Source: Prochlorococcus sp. AG-432-D11
Lineage (GTDB): Bacteria; Cyanobacteriota; Cyanobacteriia; PCC-6307; Cyanobiaceae
DNA: 50,228 bases
Direction: 5' to 3'
Assembly (NCBI GenBank): GCA_003212885.1
Contig: QCOP01000004.1
Location: forward strand, 1-50,228
Shown: piece after piece, positions 19,891 to 31,058 of the stretch
Position numbering within the stretch: the stretch's first letter is position 1
How the letters are laid out: every line of letters begins with the position of its first letter
Translations under genes and position numbers: made by a program
The notes under the pieces: generated by a model
What the model saw: the letters and a program-made list of their open reading frames with translations, nothing else
Database searches by the model: none
What the model was told of the DNA's origin: nothing

Positions 19891-20526
19891 TTATATGTTT
19901 TTGAAATTATTCAAGTATGGTAACTTTTGCTTAATTGATTTAATTTTCGAACCTTCTGATAATAATGTGTTAGCTATATCCCATCTTCCAGAAACGAGCA
20001 TTTCATAAGTTGCTTTTTCAATATTTATATTCCAAGTATTTTCTTTTCCTTTAAGTATCTTTGTTAGCAGGGAAAGGTTAAATTTTTGACTTGGGTTGGA
20101 CTTTGTTGCATTCATTAATGAATTTATCTCTTTTGCAGGTAGTGTTGCGCAGGTAACTCCTAAAGATAAGCAATTTCCGTAAAATATTTCTGCAAAACTT
20201 TCTCCTATAATTGCTCTAATCCCCCATCTCATTAACGCTTGCGGAGCATGTTCTCTGCTAGAACCGCAACCAAAATTTTTATTCACTAAAAGAATAGAAG
20301 CTCCTTTATTAATATCTTGATCAAAAGGATGATTGCCTTTTCCCTCAAAGCGATCATCAATAAATACTTTGTCTCCTAAAAAATCAAAGCTGACACATTT
20401 TAGAAATCTTGCAGGAATTATTCTGTCAGTATCAATATCATCACCTTTCAAACACATGCATCTTCCTTGCACTGTCGTAATTGGGCCTTTAGGAAAACTT
20501 TGCTCGTTGAAATTTGTTTGAGACAT
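19891..20526 (-). CDS. leuD: 3-isopropylmalate dehydratase small subunit
   Basis: DIDTDRIIPARFLK, NFGCGSSREHAPQAL. Confidence 0.96.
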   Translation of the reverse strand: MSQTNFNEQSFPKGPITTVQGRCMCLKGDDIDTDRIIPARFLKCVSFDFLGDKVFIDDRFEGKGNHPFDQDINKGASILLVNKNFGCGSSREHAPQALMRWGIRAIIGESFAEIFYGNCLSLGVTCATLPAKEINSLMNATKSNPSQKFNLSLLTKILKGKENTWNINIEKATYEMLVSGRWDIANTLLSEGSKIKSIKQKLPYLNNFKNI

Positions 20527-20532
20527 CTTTCA

Positions 20533-21951
20533 TTACTCCGATTTATTAAAGTTTTTTCGTACATCCGAGACATGACCATTAATCGCAGCTGCCGCTACCA
20601 TTGCTGGACTCATCAAAAGCGTTCGCCCATTGGATGAGCCTTGTCTTCCTTTGAAATTTCGATTACTAGAACTTGCGCAAATTTGATCACCTTCAAGCTT
20701 GTCGGGATTCATGGCAAGACACATTGAACAGCCCGGCTTTCTCCATTCAAATCCAGCACTTCTAAAAATATTATCTAAGCCCTCTTTTTCAGCCTCAATG
20801 GAAACTTTTTCTGATCCTGGAACAACAAATGCTTTTACGCCTTGTGCAACCTTCTGATCTTTTACTATTTGTGCGGCTATTCTTAAATCACTTAATCGAC
20901 CATTGGTGCAACTTCCAATAAAACAAACATCTATTGGTACTCCGTTGATTGGTTCCCCAGGGTTGAAGCGCATATATTTATAAGCTTGTTCAGCGATGTC
21001 TACATCAGAGTCAATAAGCTCTTGCGGATTGGGTATTTTTTCACTAATGCCAATTGCTTGGCCAGGAGTTATCCCCCAGGTCACAGTAGGTTCTATTTGA
21101 GATGCATCAAAGATTACTTCTGAATCGAATTCTGCATCTTTATCACTAGATAGTCCTTCCCACCATGTTTTTGCTAATTCCCATTCTTTACCTTGAGGAG
21201 AATAAGGTCGGTGTTTTAGGTAGCTGAAAGTTGTCTCGTCAGGATTTATATATCCACATCTTGCGCCTCCCTCTATCGCCATATTGCAAATGGTCATTCT
21301 TTCTTCCATGGATAATTTTTGGATGGCGGGACCAGCAAATTCATACGCAAACCCAACACCTCCTTTAACTCCCAGTATTTTAATTACATGCAAAATAAGA
21401 TCTTTTGCAAACACTCCTTTATTTAATTCACCCTTAAACCAAAGCCTTTTTACTTTGAGTTTTTTCATTGCCACTGTTTGGCTTGCTAGTACATCTCTTA
21501 CTTGGCTAGTACCGATCCCAAAAGCAATTGCCCCAAAAGCTCCATGGGTAGAAGTATGAGAGTCTCCGCAAGCAACAGTCATTCCTGGTTGGGTTAATCC
21601 TGCTTCAGGGGCTATGACATGTACGATGCCTTGATTGCCTGATCCAATTTGAAATAGTTTAATTCCATGCTTTTTACAGTTTTTTTCAAGAGTTTTCAGC
21701 ATCTCTTCCGCAAGTGAGTCTTTAAATGGCCTTTCTTGGCTTTTTGTCGGAACAATATGATCAACTGTTGCTACGGTCCTTTCGGGAGAATTGACCTTGA
21801 AATCTTTTTCTTCAAGAGCTGAAAAAGCTTGAGGGCTTGTTACTTCATGTATTAGATGAAGGCCTATAAAAAGCTGAGTACTTCCACCTGGAAGATTTCC
21901 AACAGTATGGAGGTCCCAGACTTTGTCATAGAGAGTTTTTCTACTCAACAT
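20533..21951 (-). CDS. leuC: 3-isopropylmalate dehydratase large subunit
   Basis: [47 protein letters not shown]. Confidence 0.97.
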   Translation of the reverse strand: MLSRKTLYDKVWDLHTVGNLPGGSTQLFIGLHLIHEVTSPQAFSALEEKDFKVNSPERTVATVDHIVPTKSQERPFKDSLAEEMLKTLEKNCKKHGIKLFQIGSGNQGIVHVIAPEAGLTQPGMTVACGDSHTSTHGAFGAIAFGIGTSQVRDVLASQTVAMKKLKVKRLWFKGELNKGVFAKDLILHVIKILGVKGGVGFAYEFAGPAIQKLSMEERMTICNMAIEGGARCGYINPDETTFSYLKHRPYSPQGKEWELAKTWWEGLSSDKDAEFDSEVIFDASQIEPTVTWGITPGQAIGISEKIPNPQELIDSDVDIAEQAYKYMRFNPGEPINGVPIDVCFIGSCTNGRLSDLRIAAQIVKDQKVAQGVKAFVVPGSEKVSIEAEKEGLDNIFRSAGFEWRKPGCSMCLAMNPDKLEGDQICASSSNRNFKGRQGSSNGRTLLMSPAMVAAAAINGHVSDVRKNFNKSE

Positions 21952-21972
21952 TTGCTTTGCAACTTAATGAGA

Positions 21973-23244
21973 TTAGCTTGTTGCAAGTAGAAAAAGTCTG
22001 AATTCGTCAAGAGCTTTTAAAACGGATAACCTCTGAATTTCTTGTCTTGATCTTCTTGGATTGAATTTGTAAGGCTTAGTGTCAACAAAATTTTTAGGAC
22101 CAATTATTGAAATATAAACGAGACCAATTGGTTTTTCACTGCTTCCACCAGTTGGTCCAGCGATACCCGTAATAGCAATAGACCAGTCTGAGGAAGTTTC
22201 ATTGCGAATACCAATAGCCATTGCTTCTGCAACAGATTGCGAGACAGCTCCATTATTTTCAATTAGTTTTACTGGAACTCCAAGTAGATTTGTTTTTAAT
22301 TTATTTGAATAAGAAATTATCCCACCTAAAAAAACACTTGATGCTCCCACTACTGAAGTAAGACTTGAGCCAAGCAAGCCACCTGAGCAAGACTCAGCTA
22401 TTGAAATGGATTCACAGCGCCTTTGCAACAAGTTAATTATAACTTCTGGAAGACTTTCATTGTTTACGCTAAAGCACTTAGATTTGGTGGTCTCTAATAT
22501 TTTTAATATCATTGGGGAAATTAAGTTATTAGCTTCTTCTTTTGAATTTGCTTTAGCAGTGATTCTTAGTTTAACTTCTCCTAGAGAAGCATAAGGCGCA
22601 ATGGTTGGGTTTTTAGATTGAAGTAAAATATCTAATTTTTCTGCAAGATTTGATTCTCTAATACCAGTAAATCTAAGAGTTTTACTTAACAAAATACTTT
22701 CAGAGTTTTTATTTCTTTTAAGCCAAGGTAAAGCAGAATCAGTCCACATTTGTTTAAGCTCTGATGGAACTCCTGGGAAAGTAATTATTGTAAAATTCTC
22801 TTTAGGACTCCAAATCATTCCTGGAGCTGTGCCATTTTTATTAGGTAAAATCTCTGCATCAATAGGTAACAAAGCTTGTTTGTAATTGTTTTCAGCAATG
22901 TTTCCATTAAAGCCTAATTTATTTTTTATATCGAGTAAAATATCTTTTCTTTCTTTTAGCTTTGAATTAAATGCACTGGCGATCGAGATAGTTGTTATAT
23001 CATCTTGAGTAGGGCCTAGACCTCCTGTGGTGATTAATATTTCGCATCTTTCAGAAGCTTCTAATATTGCAGATTTTAATCTGTCAATATTGTCACCTAG
23101 AACCATCTGTCTATAGTGTGGCAAGGCTAAGGCTGCCAATTCTTCAGCAATCCACCTTGCATTACTATTTAGAATATTCCCAAGTAATAATTCGCTGCCG
23201 ATACAAATTATCTCGACTGAATTTTTTTGTTTTTTATAATTCAA
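21973..23244 (-). CDS. cinA: CinA family protein (competence/damage-inducible, nicotinamide nucleotide amidase-like)
   Basis: EIICIGSELLLGNILNSNARWIAEEL, TTGGLGPTQDD, C-terminal AESCSGGLLGSSLTSV, GIAGPTGG. Confidence 0.95.
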   Translation of the reverse strand: MNYKKQKNSVEIICIGSELLLGNILNSNARWIAEELAALALPHYRQMVLGDNIDRLKSAILEASERCEILITTGGLGPTQDDITTISIASAFNSKLKERKDILLDIKNKLGFNGNIAENNYKQALLPIDAEILPNKNGTAPGMIWSPKENFTIITFPGVPSELKQMWTDSALPWLKRNKNSESILLSKTLRFTGIRESNLAEKLDILLQSKNPTIAPYASLGEVKLRITAKANSKEEANNLISPMILKILETTKSKCFSVNNESLPEVIINLLQRRCESISIAESCSGGLLGSSLTSVVGASSVFLGGIISYSNKLKTNLLGVPVKLIENNGAVSQSVAEAMAIGIRNETSSDWSIAITGIAGPTGGSSEKPIGLVYISIIGPKNFVDTKPYKFNPRRSRQEIQRLSVLKALDEFRLFLLATS

Positions 23245-23250
23245 AATTCT

Positions 23251-24507
23251 TTAAATATTTTTATATAGTGGAAAATTAGAGCATAATTTTAATACTTTTT
23301 CTTTACATTGACTCTTTATAATCTCATCTTGAGAGTTCAAGAGTCTGTCTGCAATGATATCTGCTACTTCTACAAAAGCTTGATTGTCGAACCCTCTTGT
23401 AGTCAATGCAGCAGTTCCTAGTCTTAGGCCACTTGTGACAAAAGGAGATTCTGGATCAAAAGGAACTGTGTTTTTATTTGCAGTTATATTGACTTCACTA
23501 ACTAATAGGTCAGCCTTTTTTCCAGTCATTCCTATGCTTCTTAGATCTAGTAGAACAATATGATTATCTGTACCTTTACTAACAACTTCAATACCTCTTT
23601 CTTGCAATCTTTTTGAAAGGCTTTTTGCATTGCTGACAATTGCTCGGCTATATAAAGCGAATTCAGGTTGTAATGCCTCGCCAAAAGCTACTGCTTTTGC
23701 GGCAATAACATGTTCAAGGGGACCTCCCTGTGTTCCGGGGAAAACGGATTTATCTAATTTCTTCCCTAACTCTAAGTTGTTGGAAAGTATCATTCCTCCT
23801 CTTGGCCCACGAAGAGTTTTATGTGTTGTTGTTGTTACAACGTCGCAGAAATCCATTGGGCTTGGATGAATTCCACTTGCAACTAGACCAGCAATATGAG
23901 CCATGTCCGCCAAAAGAAATGCCCCAACTTCTTTAGCAATGGATCTAAATCCCTCAAAATCAATAACCCTTGGATAAGCAGAGTATCCGCATATGATTAG
24001 CTTAGGTTTGCTTTCTAAGGCTATTTGGCGAATTGCTTTCATATCCAACTGCTGACTAATTGGATCGACACCATAATGAAAAGCTTTGAACCATTTTCCA
24101 CTGACATTTACTGGAGAGCCATGCGTAAGATGACCTCCATGGGAAAGGTCCATTCCTAAAATGGTGTCCCCTGGTTTTAATAGTGTTAAAAAAACTGAAA
24201 AATTTGCTTGGGCTCCACTGTGAGGTTGAACATTGACCCACTTGGATTGGAATAATCTTTTTGCCCTATCGATAGCTAATTGTTCAATAGAATCTATGAA
24301 TTCACATCCTCCGTAATATCTTTTGTTAGGTAGGCCTTCTGCATATTTGTTGGTCAGCAATGAGCCTTGAGCATTCATTACTGCTTGAGAAGCGAAGTTT
24401 TCGCTGGCGATAAGTTCTAGATGCGTTTCTTGTCTGATCGACTCCTTTGAAATAAGACCATAGATCTCCTTGTCAATACTCTCAAGAGAAGAAGTTATTT
24501 TGCTCAT
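23251..24507 (-). CDS. glyA: Serine hydroxymethyltransferase
   Basis: [32 protein letters not shown] lysine motif. Confidence 0.98.
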   Translation of the reverse strand: MSKITSSLESIDKEIYGLISKESIRQETHLELIASENFASQAVMNAQGSLLTNKYAEGLPNKRYYGGCEFIDSIEQLAIDRAKRLFQSKWVNVQPHSGAQANFSVFLTLLKPGDTILGMDLSHGGHLTHGSPVNVSGKWFKAFHYGVDPISQQLDMKAIRQIALESKPKLIICGYSAYPRVIDFEGFRSIAKEVGAFLLADMAHIAGLVASGIHPSPMDFCDVVTTTTHKTLRGPRGGMILSNNLELGKKLDKSVFPGTQGGPLEHVIAAKAVAFGEALQPEFALYSRAIVSNAKSLSKRLQERGIEVVSKGTDNHIVLLDLRSIGMTGKKADLLVSEVNITANKNTVPFDPESPFVTSGLRLGTAALTTRGFDNQAFVEVADIIADRLLNSQDEIIKSQCKEKVLKLCSNFPLYKNI

Positions 24508-24606
24508 TTCTATGAGTCAACAGAATTCTTAGCAATGTAGATGAGCTTCGATAAAAGCTTTTTTTTTTAACTCTATATGTGTTGATCACGTGAAATTTTT
24601 GTGAAA

Positions 24607-24680
24607 CGCGCCTGGAGAGATTCGAACTCCCGACCCTCTGATCCGTAGTCAGATGCTCTAATCCGCTGAGCTACAGGCGC
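24607..24680 (-). tRNA. tRNA-Arg (anticodon ACG)
   Basis: Reverse complement gcgcctgtagctcagcggattagagcatctgactACGgatcagagggtcgggagttcgaatctctccaggcgcg. Confidence 0.96.
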
Positions 24681-24770
24681 ATGAAAGATTTAATAAGAAC
24701 TTATTTTGATGCACAAATCCCACTATATTGGACAGTATGGCGTAAAAATTGTATAAATACAAAAATTCTT

Positions 24771-25031
24771 ATGCCTTTACGATGGTATGGCAATGGTGAT
24801 CAATCTGATCCCCTTTATTTGCATTTTTCTAGAATTGTCAATTTAACTATCCATTTCATGCTCTTTGCGGCTATTAATAGCTGCTTATGGTTTTTTCAGA
24901 ATCTTGGCCAAACTTGGTCCTCTCTAAAAGTTTTTACAGGGATTTGGATTCTTCTCTTAATGGTTCATTTGACATATGTCATTATTCGAAAGCCTGCATC
25001 AGAAGCCGAAAAGCTTTTAGAAAAAGAGTGA
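24771..25031 (+). CDS. Small 2TM membrane protein, conserved hypothetical
   Basis: MPLRWYGNGDQSDPLYLHFSRIVNLTIHFMLFAAINSCLWFFQNLGQ... two hydrophobic helices. Track start at 24681 directly abuts the tRNA and is less likely. Confidence 0.7.
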   Translation: MPLRWYGNGDQSDPLYLHFSRIVNLTIHFMLFAAINSCLWFFQNLGQTWSSLKVFTGIWILLLMVHLTYVIIRKPASEAEKLLEKE

Positions 25032-25048
25032 GCTGAACTTGTTTTGCT

Positions 25049-25339
25049 ATGACAATCAATTCTTCTCAGCTTCGGGAGCTACAGAATGCAATTTCTGATC
25101 GAATTTATCTTCAAATAGAAAACTGGAATCTGTATTTAGGCGATGCAGGCCTTGCAGAGGCGTTGTCTATAGAATGCAATGCATTTATAAGCGAGGGCCC
25201 TGAAAAAGCCTCTAAGAAGGCTTTGGAGAGCGTTCAGGTTCAAATAGGCGGTAATAAGAGTAATTTACCTCTGTCGCGATTCGTTTCTTCTCAACAATGT
25301 TTTGAACTGGAAGAACTTTTAAGGACCTACTGCGGATAA
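25049..25339 (+). CDS. DUF3181 family protein
   Basis: 96 aa; ELQNAISDRIYLQIENWNLYLGDAGLAEALSIEC. Confidence 0.78.
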   Translation: MTINSSQLRELQNAISDRIYLQIENWNLYLGDAGLAEALSIECNAFISEGPEKASKKALESVQVQIGGNKSNLPLSRFVSSQQCFELEELLRTYCG

Positions 25340-25363
25340 GGTGAAATAAATTACAGTTTTAAT

Positions 25364-25627
25364 GTGCTGATTATCGAAGTTACTAATGCTCGTGAAGTTG
25401 TCCGCAAACAAGTAGGTCGACTTGGTGAAAGATTAATTGGGAAAGTAGTAGATGCTGAGTCACAAGTTGAGAAAGCTTTAATACAAGAGATGGAAACAGC
25501 ATTTAAAGAATTTGGAATTGAAGCCAGGATTCTTTCAGTTAATGGACCTCAGCTTGATGGGAGTGAATTTTTGCAATTTCCCCTTTTGGTAAGGGAGGAA
25601 AGGGACGTTGTCCTTAACGAAGATTGA
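25364..25627 (+). CDS. Conserved hypothetical protein, probably cyanobacterial
   Basis: 87 aa ORF, compactly placed after the DUF3181 gene. Confidence 0.7.
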   Translation: MLIIEVTNAREVVRKQVGRLGERLIGKVVDAESQVEKALIQEMETAFKEFGIEARILSVNGPQLDGSEFLQFPLLVREERDVVLNED

Positions 25628-27221
25628 TTTTTGATCTTGAAATTTGAAGGATTACTTTCAATTCATTAATGTTGAGGAGTATACCTAGTCCAAAAAAAGA
25701 TGTTATACCGAGTGACATTGCAATAATTAGCTTTAGTAATAGCCAATATATTTCCTGCGAAAAAACAAAATTAATGTTTACAAACCATGTAGTAAGGCCA
25801 GAAATAAGACCACATAGAAAAATTTTAACAATGTCTTGACTCCATTTTCTTAGCGGCAAATTTTTTAACTTATTATTGAGACTAATTATTAGACAGATGC
25901 ATGAAATTAAGTTGACAATTCCTGTTGCTAAGACTAAGCCAGGAGCGCCAAAATTAAACGTGAACTGAGGACCCCATGGTGAAGGACCACCTATAAAAAT
26001 CCAATCAAAAATAATATTAATAACTATTCCAATTGTGGAGACTTTTAACGGGGTTTTGCTTTCTCCTAATGCATAAAAGATTCTGACAAATAGATCTCTA
26101 CAAAGATAGGCTGGCATGCCAATCCCGTATGCGATTAATATTTCCCCTACGAAGTTAATAGCATAAATATCAAATGCGCCTCTCCCAAATGCTATTTGAA
26201 CTATTAGGGTTCCTAACGATACAAAAATAGATCCCAGGGCAACCATGCTTATTATTGAAATAATAAGACCTTTCTGAATTTCTTTATAAAGAAATGGCCA
26301 ATTATCTTTAGAACTTAATTTCGCAAAACTAGGCATTAGTGGTAATATAATTGCATTTGAAATAAGGCCTAAAGGTGCTTGAGCAATGAAGTTTGCATAA
26401 CCTAATCCTGATGCTGCACCAGCTATATTTGAAGCAAAAAATAAATCTGTAAAAACATTAATTTGAAGCATGCCTGAAGATATTACTGCTGGAAAAGCTA
26501 TTCCCCAAAACTCTTTAATACTATCGTTCCCCCAATTCCATACGTTTCGTATTTTTAATAAACCTCTTTTTATTAACAGTGGAATTTGAAATATCCATTG
26601 TGTTAATGCGCCTAAGAATGTTGCTTGAGCGAGAGTTATTTCTAATCCATTGTTAATATTGGTTAGTAAGATTTCTTGGCTTTGATCTAAAACTAAAAAG
26701 CCTATCCAAGATATTAGTATAATATTAGAAATGATTGGAGAAATTGAGGGTAGGAAAAAATGGTCATAGGCATTCAATGCGCCAAAACCTACACCAATTA
26801 ATCCTGAAATTAGAGTAATTGGGGCCATTATTTTTAGTTGATTTACAGCTATTTGATGAATTTCTATTTGGAGACCTGGACCTAAAATTGTAATAATTTG
26901 GTCGGCAGTAAAAAAGATAATTATGCTCAAAAAAAACAAAAAAATACTGATTGATGTGATAACACTGGAAATAATAAAAGCTGCTTGAGCTTTTTTCTTT
27001 CGACTTAATACACTGACTATTGCATTATGCAGTGGTCCATTCAGGCCACCTACCAGAACTAAAAAGAATCCTGGTATAACGTAGGCATAATTAAATGCAT
27101 CATATGCGGCCCCGACGCCGAAAACACTTGCTATTACTAGTTGTCTAATTAATCCACCTACTTTACTAAACAAAGTTCCAAGACTAATTATCAAAGCAAT
27201 TTTTTTTCTAGATCGAACCAT
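25614..27221 (-). CDS. murJ: Lipid II flippase MurJ/MviN
   Basis: Polytopic; GLIRQLVIASVFGVGAAYDAFNYAYVIPGF...; 535 aa. Confidence 0.93.
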   Translation of the reverse strand: MVRSRKKIALIISLGTLFSKVGGLIRQLVIASVFGVGAAYDAFNYAYVIPGFFLVLVGGLNGPLHNAIVSVLSRKKKAQAAFIISSVITSISIFLFFLSIIIFFTADQIITILGPGLQIEIHQIAVNQLKIMAPITLISGLIGVGFGALNAYDHFFLPSISPIISNIILISWIGFLVLDQSQEILLTNINNGLEITLAQATFLGALTQWIFQIPLLIKRGLLKIRNVWNWGNDSIKEFWGIAFPAVISSGMLQINVFTDLFFASNIAGAASGLGYANFIAQAPLGLISNAIILPLMPSFAKLSSKDNWPFLYKEIQKGLIISIISMVALGSIFVSLGTLIVQIAFGRGAFDIYAINFVGEILIAYGIGMPAYLCRDLFVRIFYALGESKTPLKVSTIGIVINIIFDWIFIGGPSPWGPQFTFNFGAPGLVLATGIVNLISCICLIISLNNKLKNLPLRKWSQDIVKIFLCGLISGLTTWFVNINFVFSQEIYWLLLKLIIAMSLGITSFFGLGILLNINELKVILQISRSKINLR

Positions 27222-27305
27222 TCTTGTTGCAGATTAATTTCATTATTTGTTGGCAATTTATAAATGCCTCGTTTATTTTGAATAGCTTAGATAGAGAATA
27301 ATTAA

Positions 27306-28067
27306 ATGGTAGGAAAAACCCTATTGGAATTTCCACCTCTTCATGAGGGAATATTAGTCAAAAGATATAAACGCTTTTTAGCAGATGTAAGGTTAAAAGA
27401 CGGTTCAGTAATTACTGCTCACTGCCCAAATACTGGACCGATGAAGGGGGTTCTCTATCCAGGTAGGCGCGTCAGATTAAATTATTGCCCTTCTCCGTCT
27501 AGGAAACTTAATTGGACTTGGGAACAGGCTGAAGTGCCAATCGCGAATAATGGGACATGTTGGGTAGGTGTTAATACATTATTTGCAAATAAGTTAATAC
27601 GCATACTTATTGAAAAAGGTTTTTTAGAAGAGTATATAGGCCCTTTTTCTAATATTCGAAATGAAGTTCCTTATGGAGAATTAAAAAAAAGTCGAATCGA
27701 TTTGCTTGTTGAGCCAAAGCCAAAAAATATTGATTTGAGAACAATTTATATAGAGGTCAAAAATACAACATGGGTTCAGGGAGAAAGAGCCCTTTTCCCT
27801 GACACAGTAACTGAAAGGGGGCAAAAGCATTTAAGAGAGTTAAGAAACTTAGTTCCAGTATCTAGGGGAGTACTTATTCCATGTATTTGTCGTTCAGATG
27901 TATCCAGTTTTTCTCCAGGAGACTCTGCCGACAAAAACTATGGAACTCTGTTTAGAAAGGCAATTGAAGCAGGAGTAGAAGTGATTCCTTGCTCGTTTGG
28001 TTTTTATAGAGATCACATTACTTGGGAGGGCATCAAAAAAGTGTTCGTTAATGATCAACATGCATAA
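27306..28067 (+). CDS. sfsA: Sugar fermentation stimulation protein homolog SfsA
   Basis: LVKRYKRFLADVRLKDG, AHCPNTGPMKG, EVKNTT, FPDTVTERGQKHLREL. Confidence 0.95.
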   Translation: MVGKTLLEFPPLHEGILVKRYKRFLADVRLKDGSVITAHCPNTGPMKGVLYPGRRVRLNYCPSPSRKLNWTWEQAEVPIANNGTCWVGVNTLFANKLIRILIEKGFLEEYIGPFSNIRNEVPYGELKKSRIDLLVEPKPKNIDLRTIYIEVKNTTWVQGERALFPDTVTERGQKHLRELRNLVPVSRGVLIPCICRSDVSSFSPGDSADKNYGTLFRKAIEAGVEVIPCSFGFYRDHITWEGIKKVFVNDQHA

Positions 28068-28110
28068 CCGTGGTTATATGTATTAAAACTTTGGACGAAT
28101 TTAATTTTTG

Positions 28111-28124
28111 GTATAAACAGGTAC
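28111..28124 (+). promoter_or_regulatory. NtcA binding box GTA-TAAACAGG-TAC upstream of the ammonium transporter
   Basis: Exact match to consensus GTAN8TAC, 76 nt upstream of the amt ORF start at 28197, with AT-rich -10-like sequence downstream. Confidence 0.8.
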
Positions 28125-28196
28125 TGGACAATCTGCAAACATCATTGATATTTAATTTACATAGGGCTTATTAGCTCAATTCCAATCGCTTTTCTT

Positions 28197-29693
28197 ATGA
28201 CGACAGCATTGCCTTCTTCTGAAGGGCGGAGAACTGCCAGGCTTCAAGAATCAAGCCTTTTAGAAGCTCCCCTTCTTCTTTTACGTAGTATTCGTGGCTT
28301 TAGAAATCATCAATCCTTAACTTGGTTAGCAACGGTTCCTTTGGCTTTATTGGGACTTGGCGTATTTGGCTTTGCTGCGCGTGCAGAAGTTGGATTAGCT
28401 GATCTCACAGGATTGCAAGCAGCTTCATTTCTGGCAGATAACCTTTGGCTTTTTGTCGCAACAATCCTTGTGATTTTTATGAATGCTGGTTTTGCAATGG
28501 TTGAAGCAGGAATGTGCCGATCAAAGAATGCTGTAAATATTCTTACTAAAAATCTTTTTGTCTTTGCTTTAGCTGTAACTGCATATTGGGTAATTGGCTA
28601 TTCACTTATGTATGGTGAGCCAACCTTCGCAGGTGGATGGCTATATTTTAAAGGCCTTTTCTTTGATCCAGATCCTTCAAGTGCATTAGCATGTGCTGCT
28701 GCTGGTGAGACTGGTTGCTTAGTACCTGCAGTAGATTTCTTGTTCCAGGCAGCATTCGCTGGTACTGCAGCAACTATCGTTTCTGGACTTGTGGCTGAAA
28801 GGGTAAAGTTTGGAGAATTCGTTGTTTTCTCTTTAGTATTAACTGCCTTTATTTACCCAATTGCAGGAAGTTGGCAGTGGAATGGTGGATGGTTATCAGA
28901 GCTTGGTTTTATCGATTTTGCAGGTTCTTCTATTGTGCATTCTGTTGGAGGATGGGCAGGTTTAGTTGGAGCAATGCTTCTTGGGCCACGTATAGGGAAG
29001 TTTGTTGATGGTAAGGCCCAAGCTATGCCAGGACATAATATGGCACTCGCTACGCTTGGTGCACTTGTTTTATGGATCGGATGGTATGGCTTTAATCCTG
29101 GCTCGGAACTTGCTATGGACCAATATGTAGCATTCGTAGCCGTGACAACCACTCTTGCAGCTGCAGGAGGTGCTATTGCTGCAACTATTATTTCTACTTT
29201 GACCTCTGGGAAGCCAGACTTAACAATGATCATTAATGGAATACTTGCTGGCCTTGTAAGTATTACAGCTGGTTGTGGAAATATGACTTTAACTGGGTCG
29301 TGGTTGGCAGGCTTTGTAGGTGGGGTAATTGTTGTTTTTGCCGTTTCTGCTATAGACAATGCAGGCATAGATGATCCTGTGGGTGCTTTCTCTGTGCATG
29401 GAGTTTGCGGCGTTTGGGGCACTATTGTCATAGGCCTTTGGGGAGTTGACGGTATGGACCCTGGAGCTATTGGAATTGGTCTTCTTAATGGTGGTGGTTT
29501 CAAAGTTCTCTTAGTTCAAGCTTTAGGTGCGGCAGCGTACGCTATTTGGACTATTTTTACCTGCTGGATAGTCTGGTCAATTATTGGTGGTTTCTTTGGT
29601 GGAATTAGAGTGTCTGAACAAGAAGAAATCCAAGGGTTAGATATTGGCGAGCATGGAATGGAGGCTTACCCAGATTTTGCTTCAGTAAAATAA
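28197..29693 (+). CDS. amt: Ammonium transporter (Amt family)
   Basis: 498 aa; FMNAGFAMVEAGMCRSKNAVNILTKN, DFAGSSIVHSVGGWAGLVGA, VHGVCGVWGTI. Confidence 0.97.
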   Translation: MTTALPSSEGRRTARLQESSLLEAPLLLLRSIRGFRNHQSLTWLATVPLALLGLGVFGFAARAEVGLADLTGLQAASFLADNLWLFVATILVIFMNAGFAMVEAGMCRSKNAVNILTKNLFVFALAVTAYWVIGYSLMYGEPTFAGGWLYFKGLFFDPDPSSALACAAAGETGCLVPAVDFLFQAAFAGTAATIVSGLVAERVKFGEFVVFSLVLTAFIYPIAGSWQWNGGWLSELGFIDFAGSSIVHSVGGWAGLVGAMLLGPRIGKFVDGKAQAMPGHNMALATLGALVLWIGWYGFNPGSELAMDQYVAFVAVTTTLAAAGGAIAATIISTLTSGKPDLTMIINGILAGLVSITAGCGNMTLTGSWLAGFVGGVIVVFAVSAIDNAGIDDPVGAFSVHGVCGVWGTIVIGLWGVDGMDPGAIGIGLLNGGGFKVLLVQALGAAAYAIWTIFTCWIVWSIIGGFFGGIRVSEQEEIQGLDIGEHGMEAYPDFASVK

Positions 29694-29714
29694 CTTTGGA
29701 TTAAGTTGTTTCTT

Positions 29715-29743
29715 AAAAGCCCAGCATTTTGCTGGGCTTTTTT
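29715..29743 (+). terminator. Rho-independent-type terminator downstream of amt
   Basis: aaaagcccagc-attt-tgctgggcttttttg: ~11-bp stem followed by T-run. Confidence 0.88.
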
Positions 29744-29794
29744 GTATTTTGACTTTTTTCTAATAGAGTTCCTTTTATTAGAAGTAATGGATTA

Positions 29795-31003
29795 ATGGAC
29801 ACTCAGGCATTTAAGCGTTCTCTTCATCATTCAAATAGATATAATAGAAGGGGGTTTGAATCTCCAGCTAAGCGTGCTCAGGCCCTTGAGAAAGCTTATC
29901 AAAGTAATTTGATTGCTTCTATCAGAGACAATAATTATCTTTTTGAACATGGAAGGCTCCAAGTAAAACTTGCAGAAGCTTTTGGGTTTTGTTGGGGAGT
30001 AGAGCGTGCAGTTGCTATGGCATATGAAACAAGGAGGCATTATCCAAATGAAAGGATTTGGATAACAAATGAGATTATTCACAATCCTTCTGTTAATGAT
30101 CACCTTAGAAATATGAATGTAAAGTTCATCTCCGCAGAAAAAGGTATTAAGGATTTTTCAGCTGTTGAGAAAGGAGATGTTGTGATACTTCCAGCATTTG
30201 GAGCAACAGTTCAAGAAATGAAACTTCTCCATGAACGAGGTTGCCACATTATTGATACTACTTGCCCTTGGGTGTCCAAGGTTTGGCATACAGTTGAGAA
30301 GCACAAGAAACATGAATTTACATCTATTATTCATGGGAAAGTAAAGCATGAGGAAACATTAGCGACTAGTTCATTTGCAGGTACCTATTTGGTGGTCCTT
30401 GATCTTGAAGAGGCAGAATATGTTTCTAATTACATTCTTGGGAAAGGAGATAGGCAAGATTTTTTAAAGAAGTTTTCGAGAGCATTCTCTCAGGGCTTTG
30501 ATCCTGATATCGATCTTCAAAGGTTGGGTGTTGCCAATCAAACCACTATGTTGAAGAGTGAAACAGAAGAAATTGGCAGGTTATTTGAAAAAACAATGCT
30601 ATCTAAATATGGCCCCTCTGTTTTGAATGAACATTTTCTTGCATTTAATACTATTTGTGATGCCACAGAAGAAAGACAGGATGCAATGTTTTCTTTGGTT
30701 GATGAACCACTGGATTTACTTGTGGTAATTGGCGGATTCAATTCGTCTAATACAACGCATTTACAAGAAATCGCAATTAGTCGCGGCATTCGTTCTTTTC
30801 ATATTGATACACCTGAAAGGATTGGAGAATTAGAGAATACAATTACTCATAAACCTTTGGGAGCAGAGCTTCAAACCGAACAAGATTTTTTACCTAGTGG
30901 TGAAGTTTCTGTTGGGATCACTTCTGGAGCATCCACTCCTGACAGAATTGTAGAAGATGTGATTCAAAAACTCATTACGCTTAGCGAAGCTAAAACTCAT
31001 TGA
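29795..31003 (+). CDS. ispH: 4-hydroxy-3-methylbut-2-enyl diphosphate reductase
   Basis: [35 protein letters not shown]; cyanobacterial/plant-length IspH. Confidence 0.97.
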   Translation: MDTQAFKRSLHHSNRYNRRGFESPAKRAQALEKAYQSNLIASIRDNNYLFEHGRLQVKLAEAFGFCWGVERAVAMAYETRRHYPNERIWITNEIIHNPSVNDHLRNMNVKFISAEKGIKDFSAVEKGDVVILPAFGATVQEMKLLHERGCHIIDTTCPWVSKVWHTVEKHKKHEFTSIIHGKVKHEETLATSSFAGTYLVVLDLEEAEYVSNYILGKGDRQDFLKKFSRAFSQGFDPDIDLQRLGVANQTTMLKSETEEIGRLFEKTMLSKYGPSVLNEHFLAFNTICDATEERQDAMFSLVDEPLDLLVVIGGFNSSNTTHLQEIAISRGIRSFHIDTPERIGELENTITHKPLGAELQTEQDFLPSGEVSVGITSGASTPDRIVEDVIQKLITLSEAKTH

Positions 31004-31058
31004 GGTCAATAAAAATCAAGTAAAATTTGTTAGTTTTTATTAAACACTAAATTTAGAT

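Noticed and set aside
24681-24770. ATG immediately after tRNA-Arg as start of the 2TM gene
   Set aside because: Leaves no leader between tRNA gene and ORF; the internal ATG at 24771 (MPLRWYG) looks like the natural start.
28853-29503. 216-aa antisense ORF within amt
   Set aside because: Fully antisense to the well-supported Amt gene; proline/threonine/alanine-rich composition is the expected by-product of the opposite strand's codons.
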